The translations under genes and the position numbers were made by a program. The notes beneath the pieces are model-generated. The model had not been told where the DNA came from. It did no database searches and saw only the letters and a list, made by a program, of their open reading frames with translations. 9,082 nucleotides of DNA from Helicobacter sp. (GTDB lineage: Bacteria; Campylobacterota; Campylobacteria; Campylobacterales; Helicobacteraceae), in contig NZ_JAIEFA010000087.1 in NCBI RefSeq assembly GCF_029067145.1, positions 1 to 9,082 on the forward strand, in the 5' to 3' direction. Positions within the stretch are counted from its first letter, which is position 1. Every line of letters starts with the position of its first letter. This document shows positions 1 through 6,084 of the stretch, piece after piece.

Positions 1-1001
1 TGCAATCTCTTTTCTATGAGATTCTTTGATATAAGATAAAACATAAGGCATTCGGATATATCCCCACAAGCTTTTAGAGTTTAGTATCATTGCAGAACCT
101 AGTTTGTAGGCTAGGTGGAAGTGGATACGCGAGAGGGCAGTGCTAGTAATATTCCCTGCGATTGGGTTGTGTGTAAGGAGTTGGAATCGCGGTAGAGTCT
201 CGGGCAATGGCAAGTCGTATTTGCAATCTTTAAAATAAGCAAAACGATTTTTGGAGCGATTGCAATAAATGAAATCATAAAGAAATTCTAGTTTTTCTAA
301 AGCTTTTAGCGATTCTAGCCTCGCTTCTAAGGCTCTTGGAGAGAGAAATTTATCTTGTTGGTAGGTGTATTGAAAGTCGCTCGTTTCTTTTTGGCTATGA
401 AGTGTCGTTTGTTCTTGTGTCCAACCTGTCGGGTCTTCGCGCGACCAAAATCTATGTTGTTTGACGCATTGTGCGGGATTCCCTGCGTAAATCGTATTAG
501 AATCTTTGATTCCATTGATGACGCTTTTTGCGCCCAAAATGCTTCCGCTTGGGATAAATGTGCCTTTGAGAATCGCCGCTTCCTGCCCACACCAAATATG
601 GTCTCCGATATAAATGCTTTTGCTAAAATTTGCTCTTTGGTGACTAAAATCAAAAATCAAATGGTGGTCGCAAGTGCTTAGCCAAATGCTCCAAGAAAAT
701 ATACAATCATTTCCCACAATGATATTTTTTTCCTCAAAGATTCGAAAGCTACGCCATTGAATGTGGAATTATCACCGATATAGCACACTCCATTAGTGGC
801 AATTTCTATTTTACCATTCACACGCGCATTATTCCCGATAAAAACTACGCTATTGCCTCCCCTAAAGACAACTTGGACATTTTGGCTAGCTCCTGCAAAA
901 TAAAGGAGATTATTGCAACCTATAAATTCTGCCTTGAAATTTCTCTGTTTGCTCAAATCTCCATAAAGAATATTGCCCTTTTCCTTGCAAGTTTTTTGCA
1001 T
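1..1001 (-). pseudogene. Hexapeptide-repeat (LbH) acyltransferase, frameshifted, 3' end outside window
   Basis: Starts at ATG 1001 behind AAAGGA (1009-1014). The first frame is open to a stop at 678-680. A second frame, open from 768 to the window edge, continues the same protein. Both parts show left-handed beta-helix repeats: VVFIGNNARVNG and CYIGDNSTFNG in the first, then NIIVGNDCIFSW, SIYIGDHIWCGQEAAILKG and SGSILGAKSVINGI in the second. The STCDHH segment probably holds the acetyl-transfer histidine. The helix ends at YAGNPAQCVKQHRFW, and about 130 further residues follow, including HLAYKLGSAMI and SKSLWGYIRMPYVLSYIKE. I associate such tails with Campylobacterota carbohydrate-modifying enzymes, from memory. 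One missing base explains the break, either near the TTT at 745-747 (giving AFRIFEEKNIIVG) or in the A7 tract at 725-731. The likely job is O- or N-acylation of a surface sugar; the substrate is unknown. It may be a true pseudogene, a phase-off allele or an assembly error. Confidence 0.8.
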
Positions 1002-1049
1002 ACGCGAATCCTTTGAATTTTCAAATTTAAATCCTATTTTTACCTTTTT

Positions 1050-1055
1050 TATAAT
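1050..1055 (+). promoter_or_regulatory. Predicted -10 box (TATAAT) for the small HTH gene
   Basis: A perfect TATAAT lies in a T-rich stretch with no recognisable -35, as is usual for Campylobacterota sigma-70 promoters. It would give a 5' untranslated region of about 70 bases ahead of the ATG at 1134. The opposite strand has TATAAA at 1047-1052, which could serve the divergent acyltransferase gene, so this 132-base spacer may be a bidirectional promoter. The call rests on sequence match only. Confidence 0.5.
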
Positions 1056-1133
1056 TAAAAAGCCCTAAATTTACCTTGTTGTGTTTTAAAGTGAAAAACA
1101 ATAGATTTTTGCAAAATTTAAGAGGTTTCTAAA

Positions 1134-1370
1134 ATGACACAACGCGATCTTGCAGGAAGACTGGATATTAATGTGAAAACTTTAAGAAAATGGAAGAAAG
1201 ATCGCCCAAAAGTCTATGAGCTTTTGATGATTGGTTTAAAAGCTGAAAGTATGATTGATAGTTTGAAAGAAAATTGCCACGAATTAGAGCAGCTTATTCA
1301 AAATAAAAATGCAATAAAATCGGAGATAGAATGCCCTAAAAACTCTAAACAAAAGACTCTCAAATCTTGA
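1134..1370 (+). CDS. Small helix-turn-helix DNA-binding protein (78 aa)
   Basis: The start ATG follows AAGAGG (1120-1125) with an 8-base spacer. Residues 2-22 (TQRDLAGRLDINVKTLRKWK) form a helix-turn-helix of the Cro/excisionase/transposase-like type: a positioning helix with DLAGRL, a turn at DINV, and a recognition helix with TLRKWKK. A conserved-looking RPKVYELLMIGLKAE segment follows (residues 24-38). The tail (39-78) is charged, probably helical at first and then disordered and lysine-rich. I recall similar short proteins with the W-K-K-x-R-P-x-x-Y pattern as common hypothetical proteins in Campylobacter and Helicobacter. There is no effector domain, so it could act as a dimeric local regulator, a phage-derived remnant or an antitoxin-like protein. 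No partner toxin is adjacent. The next gene has its own promoter, so the two need not form an operon. Confidence 0.75.
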   Translation: MTQRDLAGRLDINVKTLRKWKKDRPKVYELLMIGLKAESMIDSLKENCHELEQLIQNKNAIKSEIECPKNSKQKTLKS

Positions 1371-1414
1371 CAAAAACTTAACAAACCATTAAAAAAAACT
1401 CCATAAACTCTCTT

Positions 1415-1420
1415 TATAAT
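1415..1420 (+). promoter_or_regulatory. Predicted -10 box (TATAAT) for the PepSY-like gene
   Basis: A perfect TATAAT lies 33 bases before the ATG at 1454, predicting a leader of roughly 25 bases. No -35 is visible at the right distance. The A-rich run at 1389-1398 lies about one helical turn or two upstream. A TTGACA at 1367-1372 is too far away (42-base spacer) to pair with this box. Confidence 0.55.
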
Positions 1421-1453
1421 TTGATTTACAATTTTATTTTAAAGGAGTTATTT

Positions 1454-1879
1454 ATGAAAAAGTTAGGTTTAGCGTGTGCTTTTAGTGTGTTGATTGGAGC
1501 AAATGCTCTTTTGGCTGCTGATGTAGTGATTCAACAAAATGAATTGCCACAAAATTCGCAAAAATTTATTCAAACTTATTTTGCAAATGAAAAAGTGGGT
1601 TTGGTAGAAAAGAGCTTTAATGATTATCAGGTTAAATTTTTGAATGATTCTAAAGTAGAATTTGCAAAAAATGGAGATTGGAGAGAAGTTAAATCTTATG
1701 CTCCCATTAGTAATACAGGCTTTATTCCTCAAGAAGTACTGAATACGATTAAAGCAAAATATGCCACTGCAAAAATTATGGAAATTTCTAAAAACTATAA
1801 TGGTTATGAAGTGAAATTAGATAACCATAAAGAATTGATTTTGGATACAGCAGGGAAATTAATAAGCGAAAAATATTAA
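1454..1879 (+). CDS. Secreted PepSY-like domain protein (141 aa)
   Basis: I chose ATG 1454 because AAAGGAG (1441-1447) lies six bases upstream and the protein then begins with a clean signal peptide: KK, a hydrophobic core at residues 4-19, and probable cleavage in ANALLA/AD near residue 21. An upstream TTG (1421) would bury that signal. The mature protein is a tandem duplication. Residues 31-82 (LPQNSQKFIQTYF, then EKSFNDYQVKFLNDSKVEF) and residues 91-141 (IPQEVLNTIKAKY, then SKNYNGYEVKLDNHKELILD) both read as helix, strand, strand, strand. This is the pattern of the PepSY-like/BLIP-like fold (Pfam PF11396 type). Such proteins are periplasmic and their function is mostly unknown; binding or inhibiting another protein is the usual guess. 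A hairpin at 1908-1932 may end the transcript. Confidence 0.8.
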   Translation: MKKLGLACAFSVLIGANALLAADVVIQQNELPQNSQKFIQTYFANEKVGLVEKSFNDYQVKFLNDSKVEFAKNGDWREVKSYAPISNTGFIPQEVLNTIKAKYATAKIMEISKNYNGYEVKLDNHKELILDTAGKLISEKY

Positions 1880-1907
1880 GACTTCTTTGCCTCCTCAAAA
1901 CTAGTGT

Positions 1908-1932
1908 TGGAATCTCGCCTTTTGGGATTCCA
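1908..1932 (+). terminator. Possible hairpin terminator after the PepSY-like gene
   Basis: TGGAATC (1908-1914) and GATTCCA (1926-1932) form a perfect 7-bp stem with an 11-base loop, 29 bases after the stop codon. An A/T-rich stretch with short T runs follows (1933-1947), but there is no solid T tract, so this would be a weak intrinsic terminator. GAATC/GATTC words are common here, so the pairing could be chance. Confidence 0.4.
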
Positions 1933-1960
1933 TTATAAAATTTTCTTTATGCTTGATTAT

Positions 1961-2002
1961 AGATTGCTTCATCATTCGTTTTGCTCATTCCTCGCAATGA
2001 CA
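1961..2002 (+). repeat. Degenerate dispersed intergenic repeat (GATTGC...CGCAATGACA type)
   Basis: The block begins AGATTGCTTC and ends CTCGCAATGACA. These ends match a short dispersed element seen between genes in many bacteria, whose fresh copies fold into a hairpin. GATTGC and GCAAT can still pair; the interior is eroded. A related block lies in the opposite orientation at 7792-7833. Family membership is from memory, so a genome-wide search would be needed to count copies. Confidence 0.45.
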
Positions 2003-2011
2003 AAGTAGTAG

Positions 2012-2031
2012 AATCTTTGATATAAAAGATT
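2012..2031. repeat. Short perfect inverted repeat (hairpin)
   Basis: AATCTTT (2012-2018) and AAAGATT (2025-2031) form a 7-bp stem with loop GATATA. It is A/T-only except for one pair and lies directly beside the dispersed repeat. A role as a symmetrical terminator for converging transcription (the plus PepSY-like gene and the minus metQ gene) is possible but unproven. Confidence 0.35.
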
Positions 2032-2045
2032 ATGGATTTGCAAAT

Positions 2046-2113
2046 GTGGGCGTGTGTGCGGTAGCACCCACCCAAACTTGCACAACCTCGGACAAGTCCT
2101 CGCAAGGACGAGG
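2046..2113. repeat. GC-rich double stem-loop downstream of metQ
   Basis: There are two adjacent structures. In the first, GTGGG (2046-2050) pairs with CCCAC (2067-2071) around an inner TGC-GGTA-GCA hairpin. In the second, CCTCG (2086-2090) pairs with CGAGG (2109-2113), or GTCCT (2096-2100) pairs with AGGAC (2105-2109) around loop CGCA. The two second-stem options share C2109 and overlap. The block is clearly GC-richer than its flanks and sits 21 bases beyond the metQ stop, so it could protect or end the metNIQ transcript. No T tract follows on either strand, which argues against a classical terminator. Confidence 0.35.
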
Positions 2114-2133
2114 CAGAAATTGTCCTTGCAACT

Positions 2134-2973
2134 CTAAAAGCTTGGTAGAATTGCGCCTTTGTATTGGTCTAGGATAAATTGTCTCATCTCTTCACTTTGG
2201 AGGGAATGGATAAGCTTTTGTATGCGTGCGTCTTTTTCATTGCCACCTTTTACCGCTACGATATTGGTGTAAGGCGAATCCTTACTTTCAAGCGCAATCG
2301 CGTCATTGAGCGGGCTTAATCCTGCAAGTAAAGCAAAGTTAGTATTAATCACTGACGCGCTCACATCACTAAGTGCGCGTGCAAGTTGTGGTGCGTCCAT
2401 TTCTTTAAATTTCAAATTTTTAGGATTTTCTGTAATGTCCTGCACGCTTGGAAGTTCTACACCCTCTTGAAGTTTAATAAGCCCATTTGCTTCTAAGATT
2501 CTAAGCGCACGTGCGCCATTGCTAGGGTCGTTTGGCAAAGAAATCAAATCCCCCTCTTTTAATTCGTCCAAACTTTTAATGTTTTTAGAATATACTCCCA
2601 TTGGCTCTAGGTGGATTCCAGCAATGCTGACGAGATTTGTTTTGTGTTCTTTGTTAAAAGAATCCAAATAAGGCTTGTGTTGGAAAAAGTTTGCATCAAG
2701 CGAGCCGTCATCTAAGGACTTATTTGGTGTTACATAATCGGTAAATTCTTTTATCTCTAAAATAATCCCTTCCTTTTCTAGGGTAGCTTTCACTTGTTCT
2801 AGCATTACTGCGTGTGGTTCGGGGGTTGCACCGACAATTAGTTTTTCCATTTTTGTGTTTTCTGTCTTTTGTGCGTTGTTTTGGGATTCCACTTTGGAAT
2901 CGCAGCCACTAAAAATCACTGCAAGAGCTATTGCACCGAGTGTTAATTTGTTGAAAATTGCTTTTTTAAGCAT
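2134..2973 (-). CDS. metQ: Methionine ABC transporter substrate-binding lipoprotein (MetQ/NlpA family, 279 aa)
   Basis: It binds methionine (probably L-Met and D-Met) at the outer face of the inner membrane and hands it to the MetI permease. Residues 1-24 are a lipoprotein signal: MLKK, a hydrophobic core, then the lipobox FSGC with C24 as the lipidated cysteine. The mature domain shows NlpA-family hallmarks: LIVGATPEPHAVMLEQVK (45-62), DYVTPNKSLDDGSLDANFFQHKPYL (79-103), GIHLEPMGVYS, LISLPNDPSNGARAL and INTNFALLAGL. The length is normal for the family. ATG 2973 follows AAAGGA with a short spacer. It is the last gene of the operon, 19 bases after metI. Membership of the lipoprotein family is certain. 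Methionine as ligand is inferred from the adjoining metN with its NIL domain. Confidence 0.95.
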   Translation of the reverse strand: MLKKAIFNKLTLGAIALAVIFSGCDSKVESQNNAQKTENTKMEKLIVGATPEPHAVMLEQVKATLEKEGIILEIKEFTDYVTPNKSLDDGSLDANFFQHKPYLDSFNKEHKTNLVSIAGIHLEPMGVYSKNIKSLDELKEGDLISLPNDPSNGARALRILEANGLIKLQEGVELPSVQDITENPKNLKFKEMDAPQLARALSDVSASVINTNFALLAGLSPLNDAIALESKDSPYTNIVAVKGGNEKDARIQKLIHSLQSEEMRQFILDQYKGAILPSF

Positions 2974-2992
2974 TGTTGTCCTTTGTAAAGAT

Positions 2993-3643
2993 TTAATGTT
3001 TTAATTTTTTATACAAAAAATCACCAAAACTTTGAATGATTTGCACCAAAAAAATTAAAATCAAAACAGTGTATAACATAATATCGCTTTGGAATCTATA
3101 ATATCCATATTTGATTGCAATATCACCCAATCCTCCGCCTCCGACAGCACCAGCCATTGCGCTAAATCCAACAACTAGGATAAGAGCAAGTGTGATTCCA
3201 GAAACAATGCTTGGCAAGGCTTCTACAAACATAATGCGAAAAATAATTTGCAAATTACTTGCACCAAAGCTAAGAGCGGCTTCAATCACCCCTTTATCCA
3301 CTTCTTTGAGTGCATTTTCTATGATACGCACGATAAAGGGAGCTGCGCCAATGCTAAGCGGCACGATTGCCGCACTCGCACCGATGCTTTTGCCTACGAT
3401 AAATTGTGTCAAGGGAAACAAGACAACCATTAAAATAAGAAAAGGAAAGGAGCGCAAGGTATTTGTAATGCTATCAAGCGTGCGGAAAATAAACGCATTA
3501 GGGCTTAAACCATTAGGGGCGCAAAGGGTAAGCAAAATGCTAGGCACAATCGCCAAAAGTGTTGCGATACTTGTCGCAAGTATGCTCATATAAAGCGTAT
3601 CTAAAGTTGCTTCCAAAAGCAAAGAAAGGATTTTGCTATCCAT
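2993..3643 (-). CDS. metI: Methionine ABC transporter permease MetI (216 aa)
   Basis: This is the membrane subunit of the importer and works as a homodimer with two MetN. The sequence has about five hydrophobic segments, near residues 12-40, 53-84, 88-106, 147-172 and 186-208. The cytoplasmic coupling helix (EAA loop) reads EAALSFGASNLQIIFRIMFVEALPSI (about 121-146) and docks on MetN. The glycine-rich SAMAGAVGGGGLGDIAIKYGYYRF stretch (about 161-184) is typical of MetI. The length is right for the family. Its ATG lies inside the end of metN (8-base overlap), so translation is probably coupled. Confidence 0.95.
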   Translation of the reverse strand: MDSKILSLLLEATLDTLYMSILATSIATLLAIVPSILLTLCAPNGLSPNAFIFRTLDSITNTLRSFPFLILMVVLFPLTQFIVGKSIGASAAIVPLSIGAAPFIVRIIENALKEVDKGVIEAALSFGASNLQIIFRIMFVEALPSIVSGITLALILVVGFSAMAGAVGGGGLGDIAIKYGYYRFQSDIMLYTVLILIFLVQIIQSFGDFLYKKLKH

Positions 3644-4622
3644 TTGGCTCTCCTTGTGGATTGGATTCTATGATTTCCCATTGCGCGCCTCGTGCGTTTA
3701 GATAATTGCAGACTTTTTCTTTGGCATTTTTATCAATATTAATCACCAAAATTCCTAGCGCGATTCCATTAAAGGATTCTAAATTGCCCCATGCGATATT
3801 AAAATTGATTTGTAATTCTCGCGCCATTTGCGTGATAAGCGGAGTTTGTGCAATATTTTTGGGAAAATAAATGCGAATGTTTAGTCCCTCATTGGGTAGA
3901 ATCTCATTTTCTCCCAAAAACTCACGCATTTTTGGGTCAGGCGAGAGGAACAAATCCTCAATTTTGCCACTTTTTAGCACCACTCCACCTTCCATAAACG
4001 CAGCTTCTGCACAAAGTCGCTTCACCACTTCCATTTCGTGCGTTACAAGCACAATTGTTACGCCTAGTTCTTGATTGATTTGCGCAAGCAAGTCTAAAAT
4101 AGCGCCCGTGATACTTGGGTCTAGCGCGCTTGTAGCTTCATCACTTAGGAGCAGCATAGGATTCATCACTAATGCCCTTGCAATCGCAACGCGTTGCTTT
4201 TGTCCTCCGCTAAGCTCGTTTGGATAGGATTTTGCCTTGTCTGATAAGCCAACCAATTCTAAAAGATTCTTAATCTTTGCCTCATTGATGGTAGCTTTTG
4301 CGCATTGTAAAGGCAAGAGGATATTCTCATAAACATTTTTGCGACTAAGCAAGGAGAAGTGCTGAAAAATCATTCCGACTTTTTGTCTAAAAGTGCGCAA
4401 TTCTTTGGCTGTGAGTTTAGAAATATCTAAGTTATCAATCTCTATTTTGCCAGAATTAATGGATTCTAACCCGTTAAAGGTGCGGAGCAAAGTGCTTTTA
4501 CCCGCCCCACTATGTCCGACAAGCCCAAAAATTGAACCCTTTTTAATTCTTAAATTAATATTTTTTAATACCTCTAAATCGCCATAACTTTTGCAAAGAT
4601 TTTGCACTTTGATTAAATCCAT
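3636..4622 (-). CDS. metN: Methionine ABC transporter ATP-binding protein MetN with NIL domain (328 aa)
   Basis: This ATPase powers methionine uptake. Seen motifs are Walker A GHSGAGKST (36-44), Q-loop Q87, signature LSGGQ (137-141), Walker B LLLSDE ending in E162, and H-loop H195. Residues about 248-325 (IRIYFPKNIAQTPLITQMAREL, then FNGIALGILVINI) form the C-terminal NIL domain. In characterised MetN proteins this domain binds methionine and shuts transport off when the cell is replete (trans-inhibition), so post-translational control is expected here too. ATG 4622 follows AAGGAG. It is the first gene of metN-metI-metQ. No SAM or S-box riboswitch is apparent in the short leader. Confidence 0.96.
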   Translation of the reverse strand: MDLIKVQNLCKSYGDLEVLKNINLRIKKGSIFGLVGHSGAGKSTLLRTFNGLESINSGKIEIDNLDISKLTAKELRTFRQKVGMIFQHFSLLSRKNVYENILLPLQCAKATINEAKIKNLLELVGLSDKAKSYPNELSGGQKQRVAIARALVMNPMLLLSDEATSALDPSITGAILDLLAQINQELGVTIVLVTHEMEVVKRLCAEAAFMEGGVVLKSGKIEDLFLSPDPKMREFLGENEILPNEGLNIRIYFPKNIAQTPLITQMARELQINFNIAWGNLESFNGIALGILVINIDKNAKEKVCNYLNARGAQWEIIESNPQGEPNG

Positions 4623-4682
4623 TTTGCTCCTTAATTGTTTGCTGCTTCGTTATTTGCTTGTAAAATCTGATAAAATTGCGAA

Positions 4683-4688
4683 ATTATA
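4683..4688 (-). promoter_or_regulatory. Predicted -10 box (TATAAT) for metNIQ
   Basis: Read on the minus strand this is a perfect TATAAT 60 bases before the metN ATG, predicting a leader of about 50 bases. On the plus strand the overlapping TATAGT (4685-4690) and TAAAAT (4671-4676) could serve the divergent gene that starts at 4713, so the two transcripts may compete for this spacer. No palindromic operator is evident. Confidence 0.5.
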
Positions 4689-4712
4689 GTGAAAAAAGCT
4701 AAAAGGGGTTTT

Positions 4713-5075
4713 ATGTTGAAAAGTTTTGTAAGATTATGGATTGTGTTAGTGCTTTGTTGTGGAATCTTAAACGCGCAACCTTGGGTAATGTTTAGCGATA
4801 TGGACGACACTTATTTATACGACCAAGCAAGCGGACAGGTATATATTCGGATAAAAAAGGGTGGCAAAAACTATGAGGATACTTTTGTCAAAATGGGCGT
4901 GCAGGATTCTATCCATTCTAAACCCGCTTCAAAAGCTCAAAAGACTACACAAAAAGATTCCAAAGTCATAGAATCCAAACAAGAAAATGACGCGCAAAAA
5001 GAGCAGCAAGAATTGCTTAAAAAGGCGCAAGAGTTGCAAAGAAGCATACAAGGGAGCATTTTGGGCGGGGAGTAG
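4713..5075 (+). CDS. Small secreted protein of unknown function (120 aa)
   Basis: I prefer ATG 4713, which has AGGGG (4704-4708) just upstream and starts a typical signal peptide: K3, R7, hydrophobic core 8-19, probable cleavage after residue 21 (LNA/Q or NAQ/P). A GTG at 4689 would add eight residues but overlaps the predicted promoter. The mature N-terminal part (22-65) is compact and aromatic, with acidic SDMDDTYLYD and then a strand-rich VYIRIKKGGKNYEDTFVKMG. The second half (70-120) is highly charged and rich in K, Q and E. Residues 92-113 look like a short amphipathic or coiled-coil helix. I do not recognise a family. It is divergent from metN, and its stop lies one base from the end of the converging fragment at 5077. 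The protein is periplasmic or surface-exposed by inference. Confidence 0.7.
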   Translation: MLKSFVRLWIVLVLCCGILNAQPWVMFSDMDDTYLYDQASGQVYIRIKKGGKNYEDTFVKMGVQDSIHSKPASKAQKTTQKDSKVIESKQENDAQKEQQELLKKAQELQRSIQGSILGGE

Positions 5076-5076
5076 T

Positions 5077-5676
5077 TTAAGCCAAAAAATATTCGTAATC
5101 CCTTGCGAAAACTTCCAAAATTGCCTTTGCAACTTTTTGGGATTCCATTACGCAAATCTCACCTCCGCCAAACTCTAAAACTCTTAAAATCCCTAAATCT
5201 AACAAAAAATGTGTAATTTTCTTGTAATCTAGCTCACTTTTTCTATCCAAATGTTGGACTTTGTAAATCACACTTTTGCGCATTGTTTTGCCCTTTTCAT
5301 CAAGGACGATTCCGCTAAAGGTTTCGTCAAAACGATAGGGAACATTTGCAAGGGATTCCAAATAGTGCAGAAATGTATAGCCAATATATTTATTGCCAAA
5401 GGTTAAAATTTTGCCCTTATGTGCTAGTAATCTATCAAAAATGTTATCCTTGCCTAAAACTTCCTTGCAATCGTGCATTTCTTTGCTTAAATCCCCAACG
5501 ATAACGCAAGAAAAAATCGGGCAAAAGATGGCTTTTGCCACAATCCATACTGCGCGAAAACGCGCTTTTTTCTCAAAATTCCAATGCAAATCCAAGATTC
5601 CATTGTTTGTCAAATCCCTTGCCTTGTGTAGCACAGAATCGCTGCTCTTTTCTTGTGTCTTTAAGGATAGATTCCA
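5077..5676 (-). pseudogene. AAC(3)-type N-acetyltransferase remnant, N-terminal part missing
   Basis: The continuous open stretch from 5634 codes 185 residues and resembles the C-terminal two thirds of AAC(3)-family (Antibiotic_NAT) acetyltransferases. Matching segments are PIFSCVIVGDLSKEM (39-53), GKDNIFDRLLAHKGKILTFG (61-80) and TFLHYLESLANVPYRF (87-102); the HYLE histidine is the kind of residue conserved in the family. Members are usually about 260-280 residues, and the N-terminal part with the VHSS and GTLxxPTF-type motifs is absent. The only in-frame start is GTG 5634, with no ribosome binding site. Just upstream, an ATG overlaps the preceding stop (TAATG, 5674-5678) but runs in another frame to an early stop. 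In this setting, next to formyltransferase and adenylation fragments, the intact enzyme probably acylated a sugar or small-molecule amine, not an antibiotic. Family confidence is moderate. Confidence 0.55.
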
Positions 5677-5999
5677 TTACATTAGAGAATCGCAAATCTC
5701 CACAAAGGCATTAAAGCCTAGTTGGAGCTGTTCTTGTGTGAGTTTTAAATAAGTGTAGGTGGAATCTAACAGAATAGATTTTTGCAGGATAATCTCTCCG
5801 CAATCAATTCTACTAGACACACAATGCCAAGTGATTCCACTTGTAGAATTTTGCTCAAAAATACTCCACATTTGCGCATTTAAGCCACGATGTAGAGGCA
5901 AAAGAGAATTGTGATAATTGATGATTTTAAGGCTTTATTTTGTAAAATCGTAGCGGGAAAAAGATAATAATTGTGCGCACTGATGAGGAGGGTAGAGGC
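5677..5999 (-). pseudogene. Formyltransferase fragment, frameshifted and 5'-truncated
   Basis: The clean part reads SLKIINYHNSLLPLHRGLNA, then STSGITWHCVSSRIDCGEIILQ. This is the core of the formyl_trans_N fold (10-formyltetrahydrofolate-dependent, as in methionyl-tRNA and sugar-amine formyltransferases). The catalytic Asn and His of NYHN, the HRG loop and the Asp of RIDCGE are all kept. Upstream, a different frame reads ASTLLISAHNYYLFPATILQNKALK, the strand and helix expected just before NYHN. One missing A in the AAAA at 5925-5928 joins them exactly. About the first 60 residues (folate-site strand and glycine-rich loop) are absent, and the protein stops soon after the core at 5677. It is non-functional as it stands. 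It was probably a small-molecule or sugar-amine formyltransferase, not Fmt, because it lacks the Fmt C-terminal domain and lies in an accessory context. Confidence 0.75.
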
Positions 6000-6075
6000 T
6001 TGAAATGTTTTCAGATATGGCGGTATTATCCGCATAGGTTTTAAAGGCATTTAAAAGATTGTTTCTTAATTCCAT
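5935..6075 (-). pseudogene. N-terminal stub of an AMP-binding (adenylation) enzyme
   Basis: ATG 6075 follows AAGGA at a good spacing, 9 bases beyond the end of the ABC-F gene. The first 26 residues read MELRNNLLNAFKTYADNTAI and then SENISS. This is the usual opening of an amino-acid adenylation or D-alanine-ligase-like domain: LxxAFxxYADNxAI, normally followed by YTYxEL. After that the frame runs into the formyltransferase sequence out of phase and stops at TAA 5935-5937. The rest of the gene (some 450 residues in an intact ligase) is gone, which indicates an internal deletion fusing its start to the next gene. The good ribosome binding site means a 46-residue chimeric peptide could still be made. 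The family call rests on a short segment, so it is tentative. Confidence 0.45.
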
Positions 6076-6084
6076 TGGGATTCC

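Noticed and set aside
327..653. Minus-strand open frame of 108 codons
   Set aside because: It is an out-of-phase reading of the acyltransferase gene. The frame that codes SIYIGDHIWCGQEAAILKG is the real one.
355..681. Plus-strand open frame of 108 codons
   Set aside because: It runs antisense to the second-frame acyltransferase, which has clear hexapeptide repeats and a catalytic-type histidine. The plus translation shows no recognisable motif and no ribosome binding site.
1367..1372. TTGACA as a -35 box for the PepSY-like gene
   Set aside because: It is 42 bases from the TATAAT at 1415, far beyond the usual 16-18, and it overlaps the stop of the preceding gene.
2040..2130. tRNA or CRISPR-like array in the structured spacer
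   Set aside because: The stems do not form a cloverleaf, there is no TTCGA-type T-loop, and no regularly spaced repeat occurs.
3111..3593. 160-codon plus-strand open frame
   Set aside because: It is a long shadow antisense to metI, whose permease features and EAA loop are unmistakable.
4623..4682. Methionine- or SAM-sensing riboswitch ahead of metN
   Set aside because: The leader is only about 50 bases and AT-rich. No S-box, SAM-II-like core or terminator/antiterminator pair is visible.
5393..5752. 119-codon plus-strand open frame
   Set aside because: It is antisense to the acetyltransferase and formyltransferase remnants, with no domain pattern and no ribosome binding site.
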